A DNA stretch of 10,132 nt from Bacteroidota bacterium. Lineage in GTDB: Bacteria; Bacteroidota; Bacteroidia; Bacteroidales; UBA10428. Positions within the stretch are counted from its first letter, which is position 1; each line of letters opens with the position of its first letter. The stretch covers positions 1 through 10,132 of the forward strand of contig JAJUGM010000096.1 of NCBI GenBank assembly GCA_029268165.1, in the 5' to 3' direction. Shown piece by piece: positions 1 to 7,490 of the stretch. The notes under the pieces are model-generated. The model was not told the origin of the DNA, did not search any database, and was given only the letters and a program-made list of their open reading frames with translations. The translations under genes and the position numbers were made by a program.

Positions 1-185
1 CCCTTGAAGAAGCTTATAATGTTGCACTGGAAAAATACAATCAGGGATTGATTAATTCAGTGGATTTCCTGATACAAAAAACAAATTTTATAAAGGCAGA
101 AAGTGAGTTGCTGCAAGCCAAATATAACCTTGTATTTAGTTATAAAATTCTGGATTTTTATTTGGGAAAACCATTGATATTTTAG
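1..185 (+). CDS. TolC-family outer membrane efflux protein, C-terminal fragment (5' end outside window)
   Basis: Reading codons from position 3 gives an open frame of 60 residues ending in TAG at 183-185. It has the pattern of the last repeat of the TolC/OEP family: an Ala/Tyr-rich helix with Y-N-Q-G-L-I-N-S, then a long helix containing L-I-Q-K and A-E-S-E-L-L-Q-A-K-Y-N, then a short end with Y-L-G-K-P. TolC-type proteins form the outer-membrane channel and periplasmic tunnel of tripartite exporters. The stop is 20 bases before the adaptor gene, and the ATPase and permease genes follow, so this is most likely the dedicated outer-membrane part of the same exporter. The N-terminal part, including the signal peptide, lies outside the window. 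The family call rests on pattern and context, not full length. Confidence 0.85.
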   Translation, partial: LEEAYNVALEKYNQGLINSVDFLIQKTNFIKAESELLQAKYNLVFSYKILDFYLGKPLIF

Positions 186-205
186 AAAGATAAAAACATA
201 AAATA

Positions 206-1471
206 ATGAAGAAGAAAGTTATTATAGGGACATCATTGATTTTATTACTAACGGTATGTATCATAATTATTAAAGGATGCCGTAAAAAAGAATCGGGTAT
301 TATTTTCGAAACCGTCAAAGTAAAAAAGGGCACAGTAAGTAATATCATTACTGCAACCGGAACGATTGAAGCACTTAAAACCGTTGAGGTTGGCACACAG
401 GTATCTGGAGAAATCAGTAAAATTTATGTTGATTTTAATTCAGAGGTCAAGGCTGGACAATTATTGGCTGTATTAGATTTGAGGCCTTTAAGAACAGCAC
501 TTACGATTGCAGAAGCCTCTTTGGATGATGCAAAAGCAGAGATGACATACCAGGAAGCAAATTATAAAAGAATTAAAGCATTGAAAGATAAAAGTCTGGT
601 GGCAGATGCAGAATATGATCAGGTATTATATAATTATGAAAGGGCGAAAACTGCTTTAAAAACTGCCCAATTAAATTATGATAAAGCCAAAATAAATCTT
701 GAATATGCATATATTTATTCTCCCATTGATGGTGTAATATTAAACCGGGCGGTTGATGAGGGTCAGACTGTTGCTGCCAGCTTTAGTACACCTACTTTAT
801 TTACTATTGCAAATGATCTAACACGTATGCAGGTTGAAGCTTCGGTGGATGAGGCTGACATCGGGCAGGTCAGAAACAATCAGCGGGTAGAATTTACAGT
901 CGATGCATACCCTGACCAAAAATTTGCTGGAGTAGTTACTCAAATCCGCCTTGAACCTGTTGTTGCTTCTAATGTAGTTACCTATACGGTTATTGTCGAG
1001 GCATCGAATCCTGATAAAAAGTTAATGCCAGGAATGACTGCCAGTATCACTATATTTGTTTCAGAGGTAAACGATGTATTAACTGTTTCATGCAGGGCAT
1101 TACGATTCAAACCTACTCAGGAACAATTATCGAAATTCTTACCAAATAAAAAGGAACCCCAGCAAGTATTTACCGATAAAAAAAGGTTAGATCCTCCTAT
1201 GAAAAAAGGGCTAAAAGAAAGTGATAGAGATGATTATACAAGTAATAAAAAGGAGGTTTGGGTAAAAGATGGAAACAATATCCATCCGGTATTCATTGAA
1301 ACCGGTCTTAGTAATGATATTGACGTTCAGATTATTTCTGGCCTTAAAGAAGGAGACGAAGTGATTGTTTCAATGATAACCACAAAAAGAACAGGCAATG
1401 CACCTGAAATTGAAACAAATGCCAGCAGTCCTTTTATGCCAAAACCTCCTTCAGCAAGAACTAAAAAGTAA
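206..1471 (+). CDS. MacA-like periplasmic adaptor subunit (HlyD/RND membrane fusion protein family)
   Basis: This 421-residue protein links an inner-membrane transporter to a TolC channel. Residues 5-23 are a hydrophobic N-terminal anchor. The first half of the lipoyl/barrel-sandwich domain is about 50-92, with T-G-T-I-E-A at 51-56 and V-S-G-E-I at 66-70. An Ala/Lys/Glu-rich coiled-coil hairpin spans about 93-165. The second lipoyl half has Y-S-P-I-D-G-V-I at 171-178. A beta-barrel domain covers about 208-285 and a membrane-proximal domain about 290-395, with G-L-K-E-G-D-E-V-I at 379-387. A charged, Lys-rich stretch at about 313-350 interrupts the last domain; related adaptors are also variable there. 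Cys25 follows the anchor, but I-K-G-C is a poor lipobox, so an uncleaved anchor seems likelier. The ATG at 206 lies 20 bases after the TolC stop, and the ATPase gene starts 8 bases after this stop, indicating one operon. The cargo is unknown. Confidence 0.93.
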   Translation: MKKKVIIGTSLILLLTVCIIIIKGCRKKESGIIFETVKVKKGTVSNIITATGTIEALKTVEVGTQVSGEISKIYVDFNSEVKAGQLLAVLDLRPLRTALTIAEASLDDAKAEMTYQEANYKRIKALKDKSLVADAEYDQVLYNYERAKTALKTAQLNYDKAKINLEYAYIYSPIDGVILNRAVDEGQTVAASFSTPTLFTIANDLTRMQVEASVDEADIGQVRNNQRVEFTVDAYPDQKFAGVVTQIRLEPVVASNVVTYTVIVEASNPDKKLMPGMTASITIFVSEVNDVLTVSCRALRFKPTQEQLSKFLPNKKEPQQVFTDKKRLDPPMKKGLKESDRDDYTSNKKEVWVKDGNNIHPVFIETGLSNDIDVQIISGLKEGDEVIVSMITTKRTGNAPEIETNASSPFMPKPPSARTKK

Positions 1472-1479
1472 GGTAATTT

Positions 1480-2229
1480 ATGAGTAAAAAGATTATAGAA
1501 CTAAGAAACCTGCGTAAAAATTTTATTGTTGGGGAAGTTGTTGTCCATGCACTTCGGGGAATTAGTCTTGATATAGAAGAAGGAGAGTTTGTTGCAATAT
1601 TAGGGGCAAGCGGATCAGGTAAATCAACCATGCTGAATATAATAGGTTGCCTTGATACACCCACTTCGGGTGATTATAAACTTGATGGTCTTTCCGTCGC
1701 AGGTCTGAATAAGAATGAACTAGCCAGACTTCGTAACCGGAAGCTAGGTTTTGTATTTCAATCGTATAATTTATTACCACGTACAACAGCACTCGAAAAT
1801 GTTGAGCTACCTCTGTTATATAATCCCGCAATTAAATCTCATCAACGAAGAGAACTCGCTATGAATGTTTTGGAAGCTGTCGGATTGGCTGACAGAATGC
1901 ATCATATGCCTAACCAACTCTCAGGGGGGCAACAACAAAGGGTAGCAATAGCCCGGGCTTTGGTAAACGACCCGGTAGTTATTCTTGCTGATGAGGCTAC
2001 AGGAAATCTCGATACACGCACCTCCTTCGAAATCATGGCACTGTTTCAGGAACTTAACAGAAATGGTAAAACTATTGTTTTTGTGACCCATGAGCCTGAC
2101 ATAGCAAAGCTTACAAAGAGAAATATAGTTCTTCGCGATGGGAATATCATTAAAGACACGGTATTAAATGAAACAATACATGCTCGCAGTCTTCTCGAAT
2201 CGCTTCCGGTAAATCCAGATTATGATTGA
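1480..2229 (+). CDS. MacB-type ABC transporter ATP-binding protein
   Basis: This 249-residue cytoplasmic ATPase belongs to the MacB/LolD/FtsE group. All nucleotide-binding motifs are visible: Walker A G-A-S-G-S-G-K-S-T at 42-50, the Q-loop Gln at 94 (F-Q-S-Y-N-L-L-P), the signature L-S-G-G-Q-Q-Q at 147-153, Walker B V-V-I-L-A-D-E-A at 166-173, the D-loop N-L-D at 176-178, and the switch His at 204 (V-T-H-E). Lengths and motif spacing are normal for a stand-alone domain. In E. coli MacB the ATPase is fused to the permease; here the permease is a separate gene 18 bases downstream, a common arrangement in Bacteroidota. The catalytic segment reads D-E-A-T-G-N-L-D where this group usually has D-E-P-T; the catalytic Glu is kept, so activity is expected. 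It should power the FtsX-type permease and drive the adaptor/TolC conduit mechanically. Confidence 0.95.
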   Translation: MSKKIIELRNLRKNFIVGEVVVHALRGISLDIEEGEFVAILGASGSGKSTMLNIIGCLDTPTSGDYKLDGLSVAGLNKNELARLRNRKLGFVFQSYNLLPRTTALENVELPLLYNPAIKSHQRRELAMNVLEAVGLADRMHHMPNQLSGGQQQRVAIARALVNDPVVILADEATGNLDTRTSFEIMALFQELNRNGKTIVFVTHEPDIAKLTKRNIVLRDGNIIKDTVLNETIHARSLLESLPVNPDYD

Positions 2230-2247
2230 TTATAAATAACAGAAAGG

Positions 2248-3468
2248 ATGAATTATACAAATCTTTTTAAAATAGCAATCAATGCCTTGCTTCGTAATAA
2301 AATGCGTGCATTTCTTACTATGCTGGGTGTTATAATTGGTGTAGCATCAGTTATTGCAATGTTAGCTATAGGTCAGGGGTCAAAAAAGAGCATCCAGGAG
2401 CAGGTATCTAAGATGGGATCGAACATGATTTTGGTTTTCCCGGGTTCTCAATCACGTGGTGGTGTGCAAATGGGATTTTCCAGCAGCAAATCTTTAACCC
2501 TCGATGATATTGAAGCAATTGCTAAAGAATGCCCTTCCATTAAAATGGTTTCTCCTGAAGTACGCGGTAATGGTCAGGCCATATATGCCGGTTCAAATAC
2601 ACCCACTAATATATATGGAGGCAATGAGTATTACCTTGCTATAAAAAAAATTAATGTAATAAGTGGCAGAGCGTTCACTTCTGCTGATATTAAGTATGCT
2701 GCCAAAGTATGCCTTATTGGTCAGACAGTTGTTAATAACCTTTTCGGAGAGAACGCTGATCCGGTTGGCTCATACATAAGGTTTAAAAATATCCCTATGA
2801 GAATAATAGGTGTCCTGGAGAAAAAAGGTCAGAATACCTTCGGGCAGGATCAGGATGATTTATTGATTGCACCTTATACAACAGTTCAAAAGAGGATATT
2901 GGCCATAACACATATACAGTCAATCCTGGCATCGGCTGTAAGCGAGGAATCTTCACCTGCCGCAGTGATTGAAGTTGAGAATGTGCTTCGTAAGAATCAT
3001 AAAATAAGGGATTTACAGGAGGATGATTTCCAGGTACGTTCCCAGGAGGAGCTTGTAAAGACTTTTAGCTCCATAAGTAATATTCTTACTATCCTGTTAG
3101 GAGCTATTGCCGGAATATCCTTATTGGTTGGAGGTATTGGTATTATGAATATAATGTATGTCTCAGTCACTGAACGCACACGCGAAATAGGGCTCAGGAT
3201 GTCAATTGGAGGCAGAGGAGTTGACATTCTGATGCAATTTTTAACAGAATCTGTCTTACTTAGTGTAACGGGTGGCTTAATTGGTATACTACTTGGCATC
3301 GGCGCATCAAATGCTGTTGGTTCAATTATGAAATGGCCCATTGCCATAACAACTGAATCTGTTGCAGCTTCATTCCTTGTTTGCACGGCTATAGGGATCT
3401 TTTTCGGCTGGTACCCGGCGCGCAAAGCTGCCGAGCTTGATCCGATTGATGCTCTCAGATATGAATAA
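2248..3468 (+). CDS. MacB-type ABC transporter permease (MacB_PCD + FtsX domains)
   Basis: This 406-residue inner-membrane protein has the MacB topology. A first transmembrane helix lies at about 21-42, preceded by the typical L-L-R-N-K-M-R-A-F-L-T-M-L-G-V-I-I-G segment. A large periplasmic domain covers about 45-270. Three C-terminal helices lie at about 278-302, 333-355 and 371-388. The conserved coupling segment V-T-E-R-T-R-E-I-G-L-R is at 307-317, and the family ending G-W-Y-P-A-R-K-A-A-x-L-D-P-I-D-A-L-R-Y-E is intact, so the gene is full length. MacB proteins do not move substrate through the membrane; they use ATP hydrolysis to push periplasmic substrate through MacA and TolC. The ATG has an AGAAAGG directly before it, very close for a Shine-Dalgarno site, but no other start fits the conserved N-terminus. 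A hairpin follows about 45 bases after the stop. Confidence 0.95.
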   Translation: MNYTNLFKIAINALLRNKMRAFLTMLGVIIGVASVIAMLAIGQGSKKSIQEQVSKMGSNMILVFPGSQSRGGVQMGFSSSKSLTLDDIEAIAKECPSIKMVSPEVRGNGQAIYAGSNTPTNIYGGNEYYLAIKKINVISGRAFTSADIKYAAKVCLIGQTVVNNLFGENADPVGSYIRFKNIPMRIIGVLEKKGQNTFGQDQDDLLIAPYTTVQKRILAITHIQSILASAVSEESSPAAVIEVENVLRKNHKIRDLQEDDFQVRSQEELVKTFSSISNILTILLGAIAGISLLVGGIGIMNIMYVSVTERTREIGLRMSIGGRGVDILMQFLTESVLLSVTGGLIGILLGIGASNAVGSIMKWPIAITTESVAASFLVCTAIGIFFGWYPARKAAELDPIDALRYE

Positions 3469-3512
3469 TCTTAGATTTTAATTAGTAGAGTTTGATATAA
3501 TAATTAGTTTAA

Positions 3513-3553
3513 AGACCCCTCAACCCTTATAATAAAGGGTACTTTCGGGGTTT
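3513..3553. terminator. Candidate bidirectional transcription terminator between convergent genes
   Basis: Two nested inverted repeats form one long hairpin. The inner arms ACCCTT (3523-3528) and AAGGGT (3535-3540) pair around a 6-base loop. The outer arms AGACCCC (3513-3519) and GGGGTTT (3547-3553) pair with one G-T wobble, separated from the inner stem by an asymmetric internal loop. On the plus strand the hairpin runs into TTTAATT, a weak T-tract; on the minus strand it is followed by TCTTT. It lies between the end of the exporter operon and the end of the facing Spy-like gene, where a shared terminator is expected. Function is inferred. Confidence 0.55.
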
Positions 3554-3617
3554 AATTGTAAATTAAATAATCAATTTGACGATTAGATACTAATTAATTT
3601 TCAAAAAATTTTCAATA

Positions 3618-4058
3618 TTAGTTCTCAGGTAATCCTTTATTATTGTGTGGAGGCCTTTGTTTGTGGCGCATTGAAAGCTCTTCATCATATTTTTGAAGTT
3701 GATCTTTTGTGAGTATAGCTTGTAATACGTTTCTCTTCTGCTTTTCTAATTCAACCATTTTACTATGTAAGACTTCTCTGTCATCTTTATATTGTTTGAA
3801 AAGATTATCTGTTGCAATAGCAAATTGCAGATTAATTGAGTCGACTTTAACTGTCTGCTCCTTAGTCAGAGAAAGTTTGTTTTTCATCCATTCGGTTTCA
3901 TGCCTGGCCATGTCCTCAGGAGTACGTGGTTGTGGAGGCTGTTTAATATTATTACCGATTACAAGGTATTTTACTTGTTTATAAACTATCTCGTTTCCAT
4001 ATATTGATTGGATAACGATTAATGCTGTAAACACCGTACAGAATATTTTTACTCTCAT
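3618..4058 (-). CDS. Spy/CpxP-like secreted protein with two LTxxQ motifs
   Basis: This 146-residue protein has a signal peptide (basic start M-R-V-K, hydrophobic core to about 19, likely cleavage near Y-G-N at 20-22). A Pro-rich segment P-P-Q-P-R-T-P-E-D at 41-49 comes next, then a helical region with two LTxxQ-type motifs: L-T-K-E-Q at 64-68 and L-T-K-D-Q at 116-120, about 50 residues apart. That spacing and the charged helices between are the hallmark of the Spy/CpxP family, which are periplasmic chaperones or stress sensors in proteobacteria. The tail is His/Pro/Asn-rich (R-H-K-Q-R-P-P-H-N-N), which might bind metal, though this is speculative. It converges on the MacAB-type operon and lies 206 bases downstream of yifB, so it is probably transcribed alone. 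Family assignment is by motif only; a chaperone or metal-sensing role is inference. Confidence 0.75.
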   Translation of the reverse strand: MRVKIFCTVFTALIVIQSIYGNEIVYKQVKYLVIGNNIKQPPQPRTPEDMARHETEWMKNKLSLTKEQTVKVDSINLQFAIATDNLFKQYKDDREVLHSKMVELEKQKRNVLQAILTKDQLQKYDEELSMRHKQRPPHNNKGLPEN

Positions 4059-4129
4059 AATTAAAATATTATTTGATTAATAAATATTGTTTTATTCATT
4101 AATAAAGTTATCGCAAAAATTGGATGCTG

Positions 4130-4137
4130 CAAAGTAA
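4130..4137 (-). promoter_or_regulatory. Candidate -7 element for the Spy-like gene
   Basis: On the minus strand this reads TTACTTTG, seven of eight matches to the Bacteroidota -7 consensus TAnnTTTG, and is followed by CAGC. It lies about 70 bases upstream of the ATG at 4058. No TTTG -33 element is found at the standard 19-base spacing, so the call is weak. Confidence 0.3.
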
Positions 4138-4264
4138 AATAGACATACGGAAATGATACAGCGACGAGTTAAGGTTTTATTTTGGCGAATAGTATTCAGA
4201 AAAGTATTTTCCTGAAAATCTATTTATTTTTAAATTACTATGTGATATACTGTGTTTTATTTTT

Positions 4265-5803
4265 TCACCCTGCCCAGTTTTCCCTGTCGAGGCTGCGGTA
4301 TTGAATGGCTTCGGCGAGGTGGTGAGGCTGAATGGATGTATTTTCTTCAAGGTCGGCAATGGTGCGGGCTACTTTCAGAATACGGTCATAAGCGCGTGCT
4401 GAAAGGCCCAGTTTTTCCATAGCGTTTTTCAGCAGGGTATGGCCGGTTTCTGAAAGCGAACAATATTCTTTAAGCATAGCAGTGGTCATCATGGCATTGC
4501 AATGTATGCCTGAGTGATTATTGTATCTGTTCTGTTGTATTTTGCGTGCTTTAATTACCCGTTGTCTTACAGTTTCGCTTGTTTCGGATGCACGTTGTTC
4601 TGAAAGTTTTTCAAAAGGTACAGGTACGACTTCTATATGAATATCAATGCGGTCGAGTAGTGGGCCTGAAATTTTATTCAGGTATTTTTGTACCACGCCC
4701 TGGCTGCAGACACATTCTTTTTCGGGATGGTTGTAATAACCGCATGGGCAAGGGTTCATTGATGCCACGAGCATAAAACTGGCAGGGTATTCTATTGAAA
4801 ACCGTGAGCGTGATATGGTTATTTTTCTGTCTTCAAGCGGCTGGCGCATCACTTCAAGCACGGTTCTTTTAAACTCAGGCAGTTCGTCGAGAAACAACAC
4901 ACCGTTATGGGCCAGCGATATTTCTCCGGGTTGAGGGAATGAACCGCCTCCAACGAGGGCAACATCCGAAATGGTGTGGTGCGGCGAGCGAAAAGGCCTG
5001 GTAGTCATCAGTGAGGCATCTTTGCCTGTTTTGCCGGCAACTGAATGAATTTTTGTGGTTTCAAGGGCTTCACTGAGCGAAAGGGGCGGCAAAATGGTAG
5101 GCAGCCTCTTGGCAAGCATTGTCTTGCCAGCGCCAGGCGGGCCGATCATAATAATGTTATGGCCGCCGGCTGCAGCTATTTCCATAGCGCGCTTTACGTT
5201 TTCCTGACCTTTCACATCACTGAAATCAACATCATAATCGTTGATATTGGCAAAAAACTCATTGCGGGTATCAACAAACACAGGCTCAATGGAACGTTCG
5301 CCTGCCAGAAAGGCTATTGCTTCGCTTATAGTTTCAACCCCAAGCACGTCGAGGTCTTTAACAACCGCTGCCTCACGTGCGTTCTGGCTTGGCAGTATAA
5401 ATCCTTTAAAACCCCGTTTCCGGGCTTCAATAGCAATGGGCAGAGCGCCCTTTATAGGCCTTACACCCCCGTCAAGCGAAAGTTCGCCCATAATGATATA
5501 ATGGTCGAGCTGCTTGCATGTTATCTGCTCCGAAGCTGCAAGAATGCCAATTGCCAACGGCAGGTCATACGATGAACCTTCTTTCTTAATATCGGCCGGA
5601 GCCATGTTGATTATTACCCTTTTACCCGGCATTCGGTAACCATTGGTCTTTAATGCTGATTCAATCCGCTGCTGGCTTTCCTTAACAGCATTATCGGGCA
5701 ATCCGACCAGAAAAAATTTGGCGCCCTGTATTACATTCACTTCAATGGTTATAATGGCTGCATTAACGCCATAAACCGCACTGCCATAAGTTTTGATTAG
5801 CAT
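4265..5803 (-). CDS. yifB: YifB/ComM family Mg-chelatase-like AAA+ ATPase
   Basis: This 512-residue protein is full length for the family (about 505-515). The N-terminal ChlI/Lon-protease-like domain covers about 20-165, with F-L-V-G-L-P-D-N-A-V-K-E-S at 31-43 and Y-D-L-P-L-A-I-G at 79-86. The AAA+ domain has Walker A G-P-P-G-A-G-K-T at 221-228, the F-R-S-P-H-H-T segment at 271-277, Walker B V-L-F-L-D-E-L-P-E at 302-310, and D-R-I-D-I at 384-388. A four-Cys cluster (352, 354, 364, 366; C-P-C-G ... C-V-C) probably binds zinc. A C-terminal helical domain has L-S-A-R-A-Y-D-R-I-L-K-V-A-R-T-I-A-D-L at 467-485. In naturally transformable gammaproteobacteria ComM is a hexameric helicase that extends DNA branch migration during recombination of incoming DNA; that role is untested in Bacteroidota. 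The start at 5803 matches the usual M-L-I-K-T-Y-G-S-A-V-Y-G N-terminus. The gene looks more GC-rich than the exporter operon. Confidence 0.96.
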   Translation of the reverse strand: MLIKTYGSAVYGVNAAIITIEVNVIQGAKFFLVGLPDNAVKESQQRIESALKTNGYRMPGKRVIINMAPADIKKEGSSYDLPLAIGILAASEQITCKQLDHYIIMGELSLDGGVRPIKGALPIAIEARKRGFKGFILPSQNAREAAVVKDLDVLGVETISEAIAFLAGERSIEPVFVDTRNEFFANINDYDVDFSDVKGQENVKRAMEIAAAGGHNIIMIGPPGAGKTMLAKRLPTILPPLSLSEALETTKIHSVAGKTGKDASLMTTRPFRSPHHTISDVALVGGGSFPQPGEISLAHNGVLFLDELPEFKRTVLEVMRQPLEDRKITISRSRFSIEYPASFMLVASMNPCPCGYYNHPEKECVCSQGVVQKYLNKISGPLLDRIDIHIEVVPVPFEKLSEQRASETSETVRQRVIKARKIQQNRYNNHSGIHCNAMMTTAMLKEYCSLSETGHTLLKNAMEKLGLSARAYDRILKVARTIADLEENTSIQPHHLAEAIQYRSLDRENWAG

Positions 5804-6020
5804 GGAATAACAAATTGCAAATTGGGTTTAACATCTGATTATTTTATTATCTAACATGTGTAACAGTGCCTCTAATATAAAAAATAATCCCTTATCCGGC
5901 AACTAATATAAAGTATTCAAAAGTATTAATCATACAGTAATCTTATTAATGAGTCTCGCAACTCATAGCTCGAAGCTTCACGGATCAGGCATGAATTATC
6001 ATGACAAGTCTTAAAAATTA
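5804..6020. other. Intergenic region without a recognisable gene
   Basis: This AT-rich 217-base gap separates yifB from the barrel gene on the same strand. It contains a perfect 8-base palindrome GAAGCTTC (about 5972-5979) and a short inverted repeat CATGA/TCATG with a 4-base loop (about 5990-6003). Neither is followed by a T-tract, so I do not call a terminator. No good TAnnTTTG element for yifB was found. Confidence 0.5.
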
Positions 6021-7466
6021 TTACATTTTTTTCCGGATTTTTGATTTCATTTCTTCTTTTTCAAGAGCCCTTTGAATCCATGAACATCCGCATTCATCAA
6101 TTTTTTCTTTCTTATAGCAGCCCAGGTGAATATTGAACCCGAAGCGGAGATTAATATTTTTCACATGCATAGGGACAAGCGGCGCCAATATATTATCGCT
6201 TACCAGATAAAACTGAACCGGTGTTTTACCATAAGCAAAACCAAAGCCAAGGTTTAATACACTGCGGTTCATATAGGACCAGCTCAGGCTTGTTTCCATG
6301 TTTTTCAAAGGCTTTGAGAGCGCCGACAGAGTAATGCCATTCTGATATTTCATTTTATAAAATTTATTGAATATAAGTGCATTAAAACTCAAACGGGGAC
6401 TTTTCCTCAGGGTTGCCCCCAATAGTAATGTAGGGCTCAAGAAATGCAGGTATGAATTATAGGTAAGTTTTTCATCCATGGTTGCATTCACGGAATTAAA
6501 TAAATCCCTGAGGTAACTTTCACTAAAAATAGTGTCGCCAAGTGGTCCGGTATACAAATATTCTCCGCGAAGGCTGTAATTGGTTAAATTGCTGCCATAA
6601 TAAATAAAGCCAAGATCAAGAATGCTGCCTGACAGGGTAATATCATCAGTGTATTTATAAATAAATCCGGCATCAAAGGCGATTCCCGGATTACGACGGT
6701 TAAATATATATTTAATAACTGGAGCATCATATCGAAGAACAGGGTTGTAATTATAGCCATCCGTTTCAATTGAATAAGGAAATGAGGCATTTGCCCTTGC
6801 ATTTATATCAAAAAGCAAATCAAAAGTGTTTTGCTCTGTAAACATTCTTACGTTCATCCGGCTGGTTTCAATATTCAGCTTGCCGAACAATAGTTTGGCC
6901 CTTATGCCAACAGTTTTATAACGGTCGATATTTTTTGATATCCCAAGGGCAAATTCACGGTAATGATTAAAGAGCAGGCCTGTACCGTTAAATGAAAGCC
7001 ACTGGCCTTCAAACTGCGTGTTTCCTTCAAGGCCGAATAAAACCATATCGCGTGGATAAAAGAGTATGGCATTATTCTTTTCATTAATGGTAAATGTATA
7101 ATAATAGGGATCGCGGCGTAGTCCCACAGCCAGAACAGTAGTATGGATTTCTGTACTCAGGAAATTACGTGGTGCAAGCTTTTTTGCCACAAAATCGGCG
7201 TCAATTCTGAAACTGTCATTGGCCTGTTTTTCCAGAAGCTGACCTAATGTAAACCCGCTGTTGGCTATATTTACATGGATTGATGAAATAACGGGAAGAC
7301 CGATAAAAAGTTTGCATTCATTCTGAATCGCCGGATTAAGAAAATTCGACTGGGGGACAGAATGCATGAAAAACAATGTATTGTTTTGCTGTGAAAGCAA
7401 TTGATGAGATAGAACCATCATCAGAAATACAAACCTGTTGAGCATTATTTTTTTAACAGGATACAT
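6021..7466 (-). CDS. DUF5723-like outer-membrane beta-barrel protein
   Basis: This 481-residue exported protein looks like an outer-membrane barrel. A signal peptide runs to about residue 25-26 (hydrophobic F-V-F-L-M-M-V-L-S, then L-L-S-Q). The mature N-terminus has P-Q-S-N-F-L-N-P-A at 38-46 and I-G-L-P-V-I-S-S-I at 55-63, the opening I associate with DUF5723 proteins of Bacteroidota. The rest alternates aromatic and polar residues in many short strands, for example F-A-L-G-I-S-K and N-L-R-F-G-F-N-I, as barrels do. After the last strand there is an unusual tail of about 30 residues with C-Y-K-K, E-C-G-C and a Lys/Glu-rich end, instead of a terminal aromatic strand. The start at 7466 is 24 bases after the lipoprotein stop. 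The in-frame ATG at 7445 (M8) would also keep the signal peptide and cannot be excluded. No substrate or partner is known; the tight link to the upstream lipoprotein suggests they work together. Confidence 0.75.
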   Translation of the reverse strand: MYPVKKIMLNRFVFLMMVLSHQLLSQQNNTLFFMHSVPQSNFLNPAIQNECKLFIGLPVISSIHVNIANSGFTLGQLLEKQANDSFRIDADFVAKKLAPRNFLSTEIHTTVLAVGLRRDPYYYTFTINEKNNAILFYPRDMVLFGLEGNTQFEGQWLSFNGTGLLFNHYREFALGISKNIDRYKTVGIRAKLLFGKLNIETSRMNVRMFTEQNTFDLLFDINARANASFPYSIETDGYNYNPVLRYDAPVIKYIFNRRNPGIAFDAGFIYKYTDDITLSGSILDLGFIYYGSNLTNYSLRGEYLYTGPLGDTIFSESYLRDLFNSVNATMDEKLTYNSYLHFLSPTLLLGATLRKSPRLSFNALIFNKFYKMKYQNGITLSALSKPLKNMETSLSWSYMNRSVLNLGFGFAYGKTPVQFYLVSDNILAPLVPMHVKNINLRFGFNIHLGCYKKEKIDECGCSWIQRALEKEEMKSKIRKKM

Positions 7467-7490
7467 TACCGGCCTGTATTTAATTGATAT

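Noticed and set aside
1142..1255. Lys-rich stretch in the MacA-like adaptor, considered as a new inserted domain
   Set aside because: It looks disordered and lies where adaptors of this type vary in length, so it is better read as a variable loop.
2997..3425. 142-residue open frame on the minus strand
   Set aside because: It is antisense to the conserved C-terminal half of the MacB-type permease; its composition mirrors that gene.
5045..5575. 176-residue open frame on the plus strand
   Set aside because: It lies wholly antisense to the well-conserved yifB gene, shows no family pattern and is Cys/Phe/Tyr-rich in the way shadow frames are.
5972..6003. GAAGCTTC palindrome and CATGA/TCATG inverted repeat
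   Set aside because: Both are short enough to arise by chance and lack a T-tract or a position suggesting an operator.
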